DNA of 64,000 nucleotides from Pseudocitrobacter sp913778145 (lineage in GTDB: Bacteria > Pseudomonadota > Gammaproteobacteria > Enterobacterales > Enterobacteriaceae). Below are positions 1 through 8,058 of this stretch, in pieces; position 1 is the stretch's first letter; each line of letters starts with the position of its first letter. The DNA is taken from assembly GCA_035726825.1 (NCBI GenBank), contig JALNTX010000016.1, forward strand, positions 1 through 64,000, written 5' to 3'. The position numbers and the translations under genes were made by a program. The notes under the pieces are model-generated. The model had not been told where the DNA came from and searched no databases. It saw nothing but the letters and a program-made list of their open reading frames with translations.

Positions 1-64
1 GCCCACACAGATTGTCTGATAAATTGTTAAAGAGCAGTTGCGACGCGCTTTAGCGAACTGTCGC
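1..64 (-). promoter_or_regulatory. rRNA operon leader with boxB hairpin and boxA antiterminator
   Basis: Read on the minus strand, this is the start of an enterobacterial rrn leader. A hairpin with GCGAC/GTCGC arms (40-64) stands at the boxB position. It is followed by boxA, TGCTCTTTAACA (25-36), and by the conserved downstream leader bases ending TGTGTGGGC at the window edge. In known rrn operons boxA loads Nus factors that prevent Rho termination. The 16S gene itself lies outside the window, to the left. The assignment rests on recognising the E. coli leader sequence. Confidence 0.93.
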
Positions 65-74
65 GAGGTGGCGT

Positions 75-102
75 ATATTACGCTTTCCTCTTTCAGAGTC
101 AA
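75..102 (-). promoter_or_regulatory. rrn P2 promoter
   Basis: On the minus strand a -35 box TTGACT (97-102) and a -10 box TAATAT (75-80) are separated by 16 bp. They lie about 105 bp downstream of P1 and just before boxB/boxA, the standard arrangement of an enterobacterial rrn P2 promoter. Confidence 0.9.
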
Positions 103-184
103 CCCTGAATTTCAGGATTTTTCTCTTCAACTGAAGCGGCTGTTTGTGTGAAGTAATTCACATCTGCCGTGTCAGTGGGAGCGC

Positions 185-212
185 ATTATAGGGAGTTACG
201 CCGAGCCTGCAA
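185..212 (-). promoter_or_regulatory. rrn P1 promoter
   Basis: On the minus strand a -35 box TTGCAG (207-212), a 16-bp spacer and a perfect -10 TATAAT (185-190) are seen. The bases GCGC just after the -10 form the GC-rich discriminator typical of stringently controlled rrn P1. AT-rich DNA just upstream (about 213-235) is in the place of an UP element. Fis sites would be expected up to the end of cynX but were not assigned. Transcription runs leftward out of the window. Confidence 0.92.
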
Positions 213-288
213 CCCCTAATTTGCACTAATTTCACCAACTGCTGTATTCCACAGCAAAACCCCGCCTTATACCAACTTAACCACAGAG

Positions 289-297
289 TTATCCACA
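289..297 (+). promoter_or_regulatory. Consensus DnaA box upstream of rrn P1
   Basis: TTATCCACA is a perfect DnaA box of the R1 type. It lies about 80 bp upstream of the rrn P1 -35 box, between it and the end of cynX. A single 9-mer can occur by chance, so a role in replication-linked control is only a possibility. Confidence 0.4.
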
Positions 298-329
298 AAA
301 CGGCATATTTTGCCGTGAAATAAACGCAG

Positions 330-1511
330 CTACTTTGTTGAATCCCATTCCTGCGGATAACGTGACGGCGCGAAACGTAGCGTCAGCAGCATTAAACCGA
401 ACACACAGACGGCATGAAACATCCAGTCGACGAGAAAATCCCCGCTCAGGCTACGCAATATTCCAGAAAGGTAAGGCGATATCCCGGCAATGATAAAGCC
501 GATCCCCTGCATAAACGCCACCAGCTTTCCAGAGATAACCGGATGCCCGGCATGATCGAGGGCCAGCACCAGGCAAAGCGGGAAAGCACCGCCCAGCCCA
601 ACACCACACGCGATTGCCCATAAAACAGAAAGATGCGTAGGCCAAAGAATAAAGCCGAGGAACCCCACCATTTGTAAGGCCAGGGCGATGAGCAGGAGGA
701 GTCGGCGATCTTCATGCCGCGCCAGCATCGGTAACAGCAGCGCGCCCGCCGTTTGCCCAACGGTCATTAGCGCCAGTAGCGTTCCGCTAAACTGCGCACT
801 GTTTCCCAACTGCATATAATAAGGAGGCAACCAGGCAATCAGGCTGCCATAGCCACCATTGATCACACCGAAATAAAGCCCCAACGCCCACGCTCTAGGA
901 TGGCGTGTAATCTTTACTGCGCTACCGGTGTTTTGCTGAATTGCAGATGCGGAAGTTTGACTTTGCGGCCACCAGCCTATGAGAGCGATGATCGCAGGTA
1001 GCGCCCACCATGCCAGTGAGCTGTGCCAGACTTCACTGTGTCCGGCAATCCACGGCGTTAATGCCGCGCCCAAACCACCGCCACCCATCAATGCTGCAGA
1101 CCACAGTCCCATGACCTGCGGCATTCGACGCTGAAACTGACGCTTAATAACCGTTGGCATCACCACCTGAATAATTCCAATACCGATTCCTCCTAGCAGC
1201 GCGCTACTGAGCAACATCACGCTGTGAGGTGCCATTTCACGTAGTAACGCCCCGTTAACGATCATCAGCAGGCCAGCCGCCACGCTATAACGTTCGCGGA
1301 AATTTTGGTTTATCCAGCCCCCCGCCAGCGCCAGCGCGCCCATGGCGACCATCGGCAATGCAGTTAGAAGAGAAGCGACAGTAAAACTCATGCCGCTGGC
1401 GGCGCGTAATTGCGGGAGCAATGGCCCAATAGAGGTGAGTAATGGACGCATATTGAGGCCTATCAGCACCAACACCAGGAGCATCAGACCCGTACGAGGA
1501 GATTGATTCAT
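330..1511 (-). CDS. cynX: Cyanate transporter CynX (MFS)
   Basis: A 393-residue, very hydrophobic protein with about 12 membrane helices, of the CynX/NimT branch of the major facilitator superfamily. The N-terminal helix contains GLNMRPLLTSIGPLLPQ, which is highly characteristic of CynX. It is the last gene of cynTSX and is thought to move cyanate across the inner membrane to the cyanase. Its start lies 48 bp after the cynS stop, with a REP-like hairpin in the gap. The gene ends just upstream of the rrn promoter region and runs in the same direction, and no clear intrinsic terminator was seen between them. The length is normal for the family. Confidence 0.93.
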   Translation of the reverse strand: MNQSPRTGLMLLVLVLIGLNMRPLLTSIGPLLPQLRAASGMSFTVASLLTALPMVAMGALALAGGWINQNFRERYSVAAGLLMIVNGALLREMAPHSVMLLSSALLGGIGIGIIQVVMPTVIKRQFQRRMPQVMGLWSAALMGGGGLGAALTPWIAGHSEVWHSSLAWWALPAIIALIGWWPQSQTSASAIQQNTGSAVKITRHPRAWALGLYFGVINGGYGSLIAWLPPYYMQLGNSAQFSGTLLALMTVGQTAGALLLPMLARHEDRRLLLLIALALQMVGFLGFILWPTHLSVLWAIACGVGLGGAFPLCLVLALDHAGHPVISGKLVAFMQGIGFIIAGISPYLSGILRSLSGDFLVDWMFHAVCVFGLMLLTLRFAPSRYPQEWDSTK

Positions 1512-1525
1512 ATTGTTCTTTAAGC

Positions 1526-1546
1526 CCGGCGCAAATTACGCGCCGG
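1526..1546. repeat. REP-like palindrome between cynS and cynX
   Basis: Arms CCGGCGC (1526-1532) and GCGCCGG (1540-1546) enclose a 7-nt loop. The flanking GGATGC and GCCC bases resemble an enterobacterial REP half. Lying inside the operon, it could stabilise upstream cynTS mRNA relative to cynX. Confidence 0.6.
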
Positions 1547-1559
1547 ATGCTATTCCGCG

Positions 1560-2030
1560 TTAAAAAGGTTTTGTCGGCAGATATTTGCCATCAAGCGTGA
1601 TCACCGCGCGTTCTCCGCCTTCCGGGTCGGCCACTTTTTTAACGTCCAGTTTGAAGTTGATGGCGCTGATAATGCCGTCGCCAAACTTCTCGTGAACCAA
1701 CATCTTCAGCGTAGTGCCGTAAACCTGCAGAATTTCATAGAAGCGATAAATGGTGGGATCGGTAGGGACGCGATCGTCAATACTGCCGCGCAGTGGGATC
1801 GTTTGCAGAAGCAGCACCGCATCTTCATCCAGTGAGAGCTTTTCTCCGACCAAACGCGCCGCAGCCGCCGGCAGTGCATGCTGCCCCAGCAAGGCTGCGG
1901 TAACAAAAGCTTCAGATAACCCCGTACCATCAGTGAGTTGAGCGAAGGTCAGATCTTTTTTTGCTTTGATTAGCAGGATCTGGTCAGCCAGAGAGAGGCG
2001 AATATCGCGGTTAATTTGTGCGTGGATCAT
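1560..2030 (-). CDS. cynS: Cyanase (cyanate hydratase) CynS
   Basis: A 156-residue protein, exactly the E. coli length. It catalyses the bicarbonate-dependent breakdown of cyanate to ammonia and CO2 in the cytoplasm. The catalytic triad Arg96, Glu99 and Ser122 is in place, in the contexts TIYRFYEI and DGIISAINF. The C-terminal domain, ending DGKYLPTKPF, is essentially the E. coli sequence, and the N-terminal part is the helical DNA-binding-like fold. It lies 29 bp after cynT and is preceded by AGGAGGTTCC, a strong ribosome binding site. There is no sign of damage. Confidence 0.97.
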   Translation of the reverse strand: MIHAQINRDIRLSLADQILLIKAKKDLTFAQLTDGTGLSEAFVTAALLGQHALPAAAARLVGEKLSLDEDAVLLLQTIPLRGSIDDRVPTDPTIYRFYEILQVYGTTLKMLVHEKFGDGIISAINFKLDVKKVADPEGGERAVITLDGKYLPTKPF

Positions 2031-2059
2031 GATGGAACCTCCTGTATAGAGAGAAAAAA

Positions 2060-2719
2060 TTAAGCTGCGGTAACGCTGCGAAGCGGCATCGCGCAGATAT
2101 TCGGGTTTTCGGCAAGCGAGACAAACTGCCCGCTGGCACCGTTATAAGCAGTAATATCACCGCGTTCGATGTCATATACCCAGCCATGCAGCGCGATTCT
2201 CCCCTCCTCCAGCGCAAGACGGACTGACGGGTGAGTTTGAATATTGGCGAGTTGCGCAATGACATTTTCACGCACCATTGAAGCGGTTTTCGCCTGCAAT
2301 GAAGCGTGCGTACGTGATTCATTCACCACGCGCGCTGAATCGGCATAGCGTAGCCAGTGGCTAACAGCAGGCATGCTGTCAAGGCAATGGCACCCGGCAA
2401 TCGCCGTCATTGCTCCACAATCGGAGTGACCGCAAATGACAATGTCGTTTACTTTTAAGACCGAGACGGCGTACTCCACCGAGGCGGTGACGCCTCCCGG
2501 CTCCGGCCCATAGGAAGGAACAATGTTGCCCGCGTTACGGATGACAAACAGATCGCCAGGCTCACGCTGCGTCACCAGTTCCGGCACCAGTCGGCTATCA
2601 GAGCAGGATATAAATAGGGCGCGAGGGTTTTGCTGGTTCGCCAGCGTTCTGAAAAGCTCGGCGCGTTCAGGAAAGACGCTGCGCTGAAATTTCAGAAAGC
2701 CATCAATAATCTCTTTCAC
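2060..2719 (-). CDS. cynT: Beta-class carbonic anhydrase CynT
   Basis: A 219-residue beta carbonic anhydrase, the E. coli CynT length. Zinc ligands Cys39 (CSDSR), His98 and Cys101 (CGHSDCGAMTA) are visible, and the catalytic pair Asp41/Arg43 is present. It returns CO2 released by cyanase to bicarbonate, so that the bicarbonate needed for cyanate breakdown is not lost by diffusion. It is the first gene of the leftward cynTSX operon and diverges from cynR across about 110 bp, where the CynR-controlled promoter should lie. Confidence 0.96.
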   Translation of the reverse strand: MKEIIDGFLKFQRSVFPERAELFRTLANQQNPRALFISCSDSRLVPELVTQREPGDLFVIRNAGNIVPSYGPEPGGVTASVEYAVSVLKVNDIVICGHSDCGAMTAIAGCHCLDSMPAVSHWLRYADSARVVNESRTHASLQAKTASMVRENVIAQLANIQTHPSVRLALEEGRIALHGWVYDIERGDITAYNGASGQFVSLAENPNICAMPLRSVTAA

Positions 2720-2828
2720 GGTTGTTCCTCTGTCTCACTATGGAATGGACACAGGCTACTCGCTACGTTTCATAAGATAAAAGACTCATTTATAATCAAC
2801 TCTATTGGTAATACTTATAGGTCAGATG
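2720..2828. promoter_or_regulatory. cynR-cynTSX divergent control region
   Basis: This is the 109-bp gap between the divergent cynT and cynR starts. It is AT-rich around 2770-2815. On the minus strand TTGATT (2794-2799) and TCTTAT (2772-2777), 16 bp apart, could be the cynT promoter. TATAAT at 2791-2796 could serve cynR. CynR, a LysR protein, is expected to bind here and respond to cyanate, but the operator was not defined. Promoter boxes are tentative. Confidence 0.5.
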
Positions 2829-3716
2829 ATGCTGCTTCGACATATTCACTACTTTCTGGCAGTGGCTGAGCATCGCGGCTTCACCCGCGCCGCCACCGCG
2901 CTTCATGTTTCGCAACCGGCTCTCTCTCAGCAAATCAGGCAGCTTGAAGAGTCACTTGGCGCGCAACTGTTCGATCGCAGTGGTCGCCATATTCAGCTCA
3001 CCGATGCTGGCGAAGCCTGGTTGGGCTACGCGAAAAATGCGCTGAGATCGCTGGAAGAGGGAAAGCGGGCAATTCATGACGTTGAGGATTTGAGCCGTGG
3101 CTCACTGCGTGTCGCCATTACCCCCACGTTTACGTCGTGGCTTATCGGGCCGTTGATGGCGACGTTTTACGCGCGGTATCCCAATATCACCCTTGCGTTA
3201 CAGGAGATGTCGCAGGAAAAAATAGAAGAACAGCTCCTCAACGATGAGCTGGATATTGGCATCGCATTTGATGATGTTCATTCGGCGGATATCGACGTGC
3301 TACCGCTACTGAAGGAATCCCTCGCGTTGGTGGTATCTGAAAGTCATCCTCTGGCGCAACAGGCGAGCGTAGCGTTATCGCATCTGAATAATGAACGACT
3401 TATTTTATTGAGCGAGGAATTTGCTACCCGCGAACAGATTGATCGCTATTGCCGCCAAAGAGATCTGCATCCGCAGATAGTAATAGAAGCAAACTCGATC
3501 AATGCCATTCTGGAAATGGTGCGTCGTACTACGCTCGCCACCCTGCTTCCATCTCCCATCGCCGCACAAAATGAGGGATTAAAAGCCATTTCGCTGACGC
3601 CACAGTTGCTGGAACGGACCGCCGCGCTGATGCAACGTAAAGGCGCGTGGAGAACAGCCGCCGCGAGGGCATTTACGGCACTGGCGCAGGAAGTGACGGA
3701 AACGTACGCCCGGTGA
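2829..3716 (+). CDS. cynR: LysR-type activator of the cyn operon, CynR
   Basis: A 295-residue LysR-family regulator. The winged helix-turn-helix occupies about residues 1-60 and includes FTRAATALHVSQPALSQQ. The rest is the periplasmic-binding-like effector domain, with stretches such as GSLRVAITPTFTSW shared with E. coli CynR. The start at 2829 is chosen because the protein then begins MLLRHIHYF, matching E. coli MLSRHINYF. The ATG one codon earlier (2826) is equally possible, and 2805 would add an unconserved extension. By family it activates cynTSX in response to cyanate and represses itself. The divergent position next to cynT supports this. Confidence 0.94.
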   Translation: MLLRHIHYFLAVAEHRGFTRAATALHVSQPALSQQIRQLEESLGAQLFDRSGRHIQLTDAGEAWLGYAKNALRSLEEGKRAIHDVEDLSRGSLRVAITPTFTSWLIGPLMATFYARYPNITLALQEMSQEKIEEQLLNDELDIGIAFDDVHSADIDVLPLLKESLALVVSESHPLAQQASVALSHLNNERLILLSEEFATREQIDRYCRQRDLHPQIVIEANSINAILEMVRRTTLATLLPSPIAAQNEGLKAISLTPQLLERTAALMQRKGAWRTAAARAFTALAQEVTETYAR

Positions 3717-3777
3717 CATTGAATTTCGCCTGCCAGCAGGCGATAGTGTTTTTTTTTGACTGAGACAGAAGACGAGT

Positions 3778-4395
3778 ATGACATTAACCGCACTCTCATC
3801 AGCACTCAAAGGCGGCGCTCTGCTTCTGCTGCTTGCCCTGATTTATACCGGCGTCTTTACCGCCGATCGCACGACATGGCTCATGGAGGTCACCCCGGTC
3901 ATTATCATTGTGCCGCTGCTATTGGCCACGCATCGTCGCTACCCGCTGACGCCCCTCCTTTATACACTTATCTTTTTCCACGCGCTTATTCTGATCGGCG
4001 GCGGTATGTACACCTACGCCAAAGTGCCCATCGGCTTCGACGTGCAGGAAATGTTTAATCTGAGCCGCAACCCTTACGACAAGCTGGGCCACTTTTTCCA
4101 GGGGCTGGTTCCGGCGCTGGCGGCGCGAGAAATTTTGCTGCGCGGCGGCTATGTACGCGGGCGTAAGATGGTCGGTTTTCTGGTGTGCTGCATTGCGCTT
4201 GCCATCAGTGCAACCTACGAATTAATCGAGTGGTGGGCGGCGCTGGCGATGGGCCAGGGCGCGGATGATTTTCTGGGGACTCAGGGCGATCCGTGGGATA
4301 CGCAATCGGATATGTTCTGCGCCCTTCTCGGGGCATTAACCACGGTATTGCTGCTCGGGCGTTACCATCAGCGCCAGCTGATGCGCTTACTGTAA
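3778..4395 (+). CDS. yjdF: YjdF family inner membrane protein
   Basis: A 205-residue polytopic membrane protein of the DUF2238/YjdF family, with about five to six hydrophobic segments. A polar stretch in the middle contains DVQEMFNLSRNPYDKLGHFFQG. The conserved His and Glu residues in LGHFFQG and YELIEWWAAL are typical, as is QGDPWDTQSDMFCALLGA near the C terminus. The function is unknown. It lies 61 bp after cynR in the same direction and ends at a strong hairpin, so it may be cotranscribed with cynR or have its own promoter. The family assignment is firm; the role is open. Confidence 0.85.
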   Translation: MTLTALSSALKGGALLLLLALIYTGVFTADRTTWLMEVTPVIIIVPLLLATHRRYPLTPLLYTLIFFHALILIGGGMYTYAKVPIGFDVQEMFNLSRNPYDKLGHFFQGLVPALAAREILLRGGYVRGRKMVGFLVCCIALAISATYELIEWWAALAMGQGADDFLGTQGDPWDTQSDMFCALLGALTTVLLLGRYHQRQLMRLL

Positions 4396-4400
4396 TATCC

Positions 4401-4425
4401 AGAACCCGCCTGACTGGCGGGTTCT
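4401..4425 (+). terminator. Hairpin terminator after yjdF
   Basis: Perfect 10-bp arms AGAACCCGCC / GGCGGGTTCT with a TGACT loop, followed by GCGTTT. The U-tract is short. It lies between the convergent yjdF and the FidL-like gene and could act in both directions. Confidence 0.8.
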
Positions 4426-4432
4426 GCGTTTA

Positions 4433-4927
4433 TCAGGCTACAACCTTGCAAATCAGGATGGTTCTTCTCAGGTCGCTCCAGCGCCAGATATCATTTTGCA
4501 ATTTATCCAGCTTATAGAAGAAGATAGATTGGGAAGAAATTAGCAGTTTGGCGACGGCATCTGGCATGGAATCTGCCGGATTTTTGTCGGTGCCTTCCCG
4601 ATGAACCTCAGAAAAACCATTCTTTTTACTTTCAGAAAAAAGCAGGCGTACATTGCGATCGATAATGTATTTTTTACCGTCCGCGACCACGTAACCGTAC
4701 TCTGAAACATAACTTCTTTTTTTAGCAAAAGGGACGATGTGCGCGGTAATCTGAATATCGCCGCTTAACGCCTCATTTCCAGACTGCATAACGCGAATAT
4801 CGACATTCCCGGAGCAATTCAGCTCATCCGGCACAGATAAACTCTGAAACATTGCATTGATTGCCAGCCCAATGATAGCAATCAAGAGACTAACCACTAT
4901 AAATATCGACGTAATTCTTACAGTCAT
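4433..4927 (-). CDS. FidL-like membrane protein
   Basis: A 164-residue protein with one N-terminal membrane segment (about residues 5-27) and a periplasmic domain rich in beta-type sequence. The domain ends LRRTILICKVVA. It resembles FidL-like proteins, which are encoded next to MarT-type ToxR-family regulators in Salmonella and other enterics. Its start overlaps the upstream regulator gene by 38 bp, which implies translational coupling and a functional pair. FidL partners are presumed to modulate the membrane regulator, but no biochemical role is established. The name rests on topology, size and neighbour. Confidence 0.65.
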   Translation of the reverse strand: MTVRITSIFIVVSLLIAIIGLAINAMFQSLSVPDELNCSGNVDIRVMQSGNEALSGDIQITAHIVPFAKKRSYVSEYGYVVADGKKYIIDRNVRLLFSESKKNGFSEVHREGTDKNPADSMPDAVAKLLISSQSIFFYKLDKLQNDIWRWSDLRRTILICKVVA

Positions 4928-5645
4928 TCACCTGTCCATCCGAATTCAATTTGCAAATTGAAACTATACTTTCAGCAATACCTCCGCTCTGCCCCTTGTT
5001 ATTATCATCGTAGTAGATAATCGCAGGAGTATCACATTGCGAAAGCACCTCTTCACCCCGCGCACTGGAAAAATAGTGTTCAACTTTTTCTATATTCACA
5101 TCACCAAAAAAATAGACGTTACATTTTTTGACATGTGCATACAGTTGATAACTGTGGGTTCTCTCTTTGAAGAAAACAAAAAGAAATATAACAATCGCCA
5201 AAATGGACAATCCAATCGCTGCGAGCGGGAAAATTCTCAATAACAGATCATGATAAGTTGTTAATGCAGACCGTTTTACCGATGATGCATTTTCAATATT
5301 ATGTGTAAGATAATCACCAGGAAGATTCTCAAGTTTAACGTCATCAAGATGCAGTATGAATCCTTTTTTAGGTACGGTCTCAAGAACATTATCCACCCCG
5401 ACGTCACTCAAACCACGCCGTAAACTACTAATGCTATTATTCAAACTGCTTTCAGATGAAACCAGTCCAAAATCTTCCCAGACTTTTGTCAACAATTCTT
5501 CACGGCTCACCTGTAATTGATTATTTTCCAGGAGAACCAGAAGCAGCCTACAGGCAGGGTTAGAGAGGGTCACTTCCTTATCATTACCGTACAATTTCCG
5601 TTCGGCAACAATAAAATTGACCGAGTTATTTATTATGTATTTCAT
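4890..5645 (-). CDS. ToxR/CadC/MarT-like membrane transcription regulator
   Basis: A 251-residue protein. Residues 1-100 form an OmpR/ToxR-type winged helix, with LSNPACRLLLVLLENNQLQ, SREELLTKVWEDFG and VPKKGFIL. One membrane helix follows at about 136-159, then a periplasmic domain of about 90 residues with three cysteines (in KKCNVYFFG, LSQCDTP and ICKLN). This is the one-component layout of CadC, ToxR and MarT, in which a periplasmic signal controls DNA binding. The target is unknown. The fimbrial operon immediately upstream is a candidate, as is the pair itself. The gene is AT-rich compared with cyn and nik, which suggests acquired DNA. Confidence 0.8.
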   Translation of the reverse strand: MKYIINNSVNFIVAERKLYGNDKEVTLSNPACRLLLVLLENNQLQVSREELLTKVWEDFGLVSSESSLNNSISSLRRGLSDVGVDNVLETVPKKGFILHLDDVKLENLPGDYLTHNIENASSVKRSALTTYHDLLLRIFPLAAIGLSILAIVIFLFVFFKERTHSYQLYAHVKKCNVYFFGDVNIEKVEHYFSSARGEEVLSQCDTPAIIYYDDNNKGQSGGIAESIVSICKLNSDGQVNDCKNYVDIYSG

Positions 5646-5769
5646 ATACCTGTATCATCAAACTCACAATCTGGCTGTGGAATATTTCACCACAGCGGGG
5701 ATATTATAGATCACGCGGGTAGGCATAACAAAAATAATTAGATAACAATTACACATGTAAATAATATGG

Positions 5770-6546
5770 CTATTTATTTAACCCTATTTTCTTCAGGTAT
5801 ATTTCAAGCTCGTCATAATTGAGCGGGGCTGAATGCAAGAACCCTTGTTGAAGCTGACCGCCATTTGCACAGAGATATTCGCATTGTGCCTGTTCTTCTA
5901 TTCCTTCGACAATAATATCGAGGTTTAAGGCTAAAGCGAGAGTCAGCGTATGCTGAATAATGACATCTGCCCGCTCAACCTGATACTCCTGAATGAAGCG
6001 ACGATCCAGTTTAATGCCATCAACATCCAGCATTAACAGATAGTCGAGATTGGAATATGAGGTGCCAAAATCATCGAGGAAAATCTTCGCATTCGCAAAT
6101 TTCAGAAGCTGCAATACCGTACGGGAAATACGGTTAAGACTTTGCGTCTCTGTGACTTCGATAACAAAAGCATACTTTTGTGCAGGAATAGCCGCCTGAA
6201 AAGCGAGATATTCCGCGACAAAGCCGGAAGCCTGAATAGAAGCGGCATTGAAGTTCAGCGCCAGATGTAGCCCGTCAGGTAGCAGGGTATCAAGTCTTGA
6301 GATATCCCGACCAACCACGGCCATCAGGTAGCGGGAAAACTCCAGCGCCAGCCCCGCCCTTTCGAACTCCGGGATGAAGTTCGAAGGTGAGTAAATATAG
6401 CCGCTCTTTCCCCGCCAGCGGGTGAGAACTTCCAGTCCATAGAGTTCCCCGGTCACCGCGTTGATTATCGGCTGGTAACAAGGATAAATAGCGTTGTCAC
6501 TCAGCGCCTGACGCAGTTCACTTTGAAAAAAATAAAACCTGGACAT
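5770..6546 (-). CDS. EAL-domain c-di-GMP phosphodiesterase
   Basis: A 258-residue protein made of a single EAL domain. The metal- and substrate-binding residues all look intact: Glu39 and Arg43 in EVLTRW, Asn98 in LNFN, Glu130 in IEVTE, the Asp158-Asp159 pair in DDFGTSYSNL, Lys179 in DGIKLD, Glu214 and Glu217 in EGIEEQ, and the Gln of QQGF. It should therefore hydrolyse c-di-GMP and not merely bind it. It has no membrane segment or GGDEF partner. It is the last gene of the leftward fimbrial operon, 34 bp after a LuxR-type gene. Klebsiella MrkJ and the EAL part of FimK show the same association of a fimbrial locus with an EAL protein. Confidence 0.92.
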   Translation of the reverse strand: MSRFYFFQSELRQALSDNAIYPCYQPIINAVTGELYGLEVLTRWRGKSGYIYSPSNFIPEFERAGLALEFSRYLMAVVGRDISRLDTLLPDGLHLALNFNAASIQASGFVAEYLAFQAAIPAQKYAFVIEVTETQSLNRISRTVLQLLKFANAKIFLDDFGTSYSNLDYLLMLDVDGIKLDRRFIQEYQVERADVIIQHTLTLALALNLDIIVEGIEEQAQCEYLCANGGQLQQGFLHSAPLNYDELEIYLKKIGLNK

Positions 6547-6580
6547 TCTCGCCTCTTAATCATATCAAATCCTTTTGAAA

Positions 6581-7159
6581 TTAATTCAACAAACCATTAT
6601 GGATAATAAAAATGCACGCCTGGTTGTAGCTTTCGAAGCCTAAGTCCCGGTAGAAACGTTCACGGTGAAAATAGACTCGTTTAACGGGCATTCTGAACTG
6701 CTTTGCGATCAGCGCCAGGCTCTCCCCGGCCTGAATCAATCGCATCAGCTCAAGATCAATGCCCCTGATAAAGCGCTTTTGCCAGGCAAGATTCTTAATC
6801 TCAGAGAAATTACCGCCATGCAGGCACGCGGCGATCACGTCAAGACATAAACTGACGCAGCCACGCATATCAATCTTCTTGTATTTCTCATATCCTTTTC
6901 TGAAATAGATAGCCCCTTTCATCTCCAGAACAATAAGCTCAACCTTTACTTTTTTATCAAGCAGACATGCGCGGAATTGTTCTATGAAATTAAATGGCAT
7001 GCGATTATCCACTAAAAGATAACACTCATCCCCTTGCCAGAAGGCATCCAGATCTAACCCATTATTACCATCAACGCTCATATGTTGCAGGTTGGGGATA
7101 AGTTCTTCTAATGCATGATACAGAAAACGATCGTAGCTAATTAAAATTTTGCTATTCAT
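6581..7159 (-). CDS. LuxR-type fimbrial regulator
   Basis: A 192-residue protein with a C-terminal LuxR/NarL helix-turn-helix at about residues 130-180, including LIQAGESLALIAKQFRMPVK and VYFHRERFYRDLGF. The N-terminal part resembles a response-regulator receiver (DNRMPFNFIEQF at 51-62 is in the place of a phosphoacceptor loop) but is divergent. It starts 20 bp after the tip-adhesin stop and precedes the EAL gene, so it is probably expressed from the fimbrial promoter. Similar LuxR proteins sit in fimbrial loci of Klebsiella and Enterobacter. Whether it activates or represses cannot be told. Confidence 0.82.
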   Translation of the reverse strand: MNSKILISYDRFLYHALEELIPNLQHMSVDGNNGLDLDAFWQGDECYLLVDNRMPFNFIEQFRACLLDKKVKVELIVLEMKGAIYFRKGYEKYKKIDMRGCVSLCLDVIAACLHGGNFSEIKNLAWQKRFIRGIDLELMRLIQAGESLALIAKQFRMPVKRVYFHRERFYRDLGFESYNQACIFIIHNGLLN

Positions 7160-7179
7160 GATTAAATTTGAGTAATTTC

Positions 7180-8046
7180 CTACTCGACAGTAATCAACAT
7201 AATTGTTGATCCTGAGAATTCTCCTGCTTCTGGTGTGCCATTGGTACGCAGACGAGACTTCACGCTGACCTCTGTCTCGCTGTTTACATCAAGAGTGAAA
7301 CCGGTCGTTCCCAATACATTGTCATTAAGATAGAGCTCAGAATAGAGGCTGCCATCGGCGCGCAAATCCACTTCATTTGCGGAATAGATGTAGAGTTTTA
7401 GCGTCTGCGCCGTCGTGCAGCTAATGCTGACATTCTCGCTGACTTCATGACCTTCAAGTTCACGACGTGAAAGCGTGCCATGATCGAGCGTCAGGACATC
7501 CTGATCAAAATCGCAGGAACCGCTGGGTGCAGGGGCTACGCCGCAGATACTGCCAGGGAGCATTGGGTGTCCCTGAAATGCAGTCTGATTAACCTCTGAA
7601 GTGTTGCTCCCAAGGTTTTTACCCGCGGCATAAAATATCCCCACACACTCTTCCGTTGCGACTGTATTCGCCTTGTGGTTGGTTGTTGAAGAAAATGGAA
7701 GTGAGAATATTGCTTTAAACTCTTTAGCTACCTCCCCCATTGTTTCTGACTCGATCAAAAAGGGATAAGCTCCCGCCCCCCAGGAACGAACAATCCCACT
7801 TCCTGATGTGCCAGCAGCATCATGTCGATGCCCGATAAAAAAGGTACAGGCGGTTAAGCCGTAGCAAGGGTTTGGCGTTGAATCAGTCTCATCCCAGTCA
7901 GCAATAGTAAAGGTGTAGTCATAACAATAGGTTTGCGTAGCAGAGCAGGTGCTCAAACTATCAATCCAGCTCCAAATCGACGCCGAAGTGACATGACTAA
8001 AAGAAAGCCCACCCAGTAAAATCACAATGTAAATCAATCGTTTCAT
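7180..8046 (-). CDS. Fimbrial tip adhesin, MrpH-like
   Basis: A 288-residue exported protein with a signal peptide of about 22 residues ending near VTSA. It has a cysteine-rich N-terminal lectin-like domain (about 23-170) and a C-terminal pilin domain (about 175-288) that closes with MLITVE. This two-domain design marks a chaperone-usher tip adhesin. His73 and His75 in IGHRHD and His124 in TTNHKAN are spaced like the zinc-binding histidines of Proteus MrpH-type adhesins, which suggests metal-dependent binding. It is the most distal structural gene of the operon, as expected for a tip adhesin. The ligand is unknown. Confidence 0.78.
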   Translation of the reverse strand: MKRLIYIVILLGGLSFSHVTSASIWSWIDSLSTCSATQTYCYDYTFTIADWDETDSTPNPCYGLTACTFFIGHRHDAAGTSGSGIVRSWGAGAYPFLIESETMGEVAKEFKAIFSLPFSSTTNHKANTVATEECVGIFYAAGKNLGSNTSEVNQTAFQGHPMLPGSICGVAPAPSGSCDFDQDVLTLDHGTLSRRELEGHEVSENVSISCTTAQTLKLYIYSANEVDLRADGSLYSELYLNDNVLGTTGFTLDVNSETEVSVKSRLRTNGTPEAGEFSGSTIMLITVE

Positions 8047-8058
8047 CGGATACTTCCT

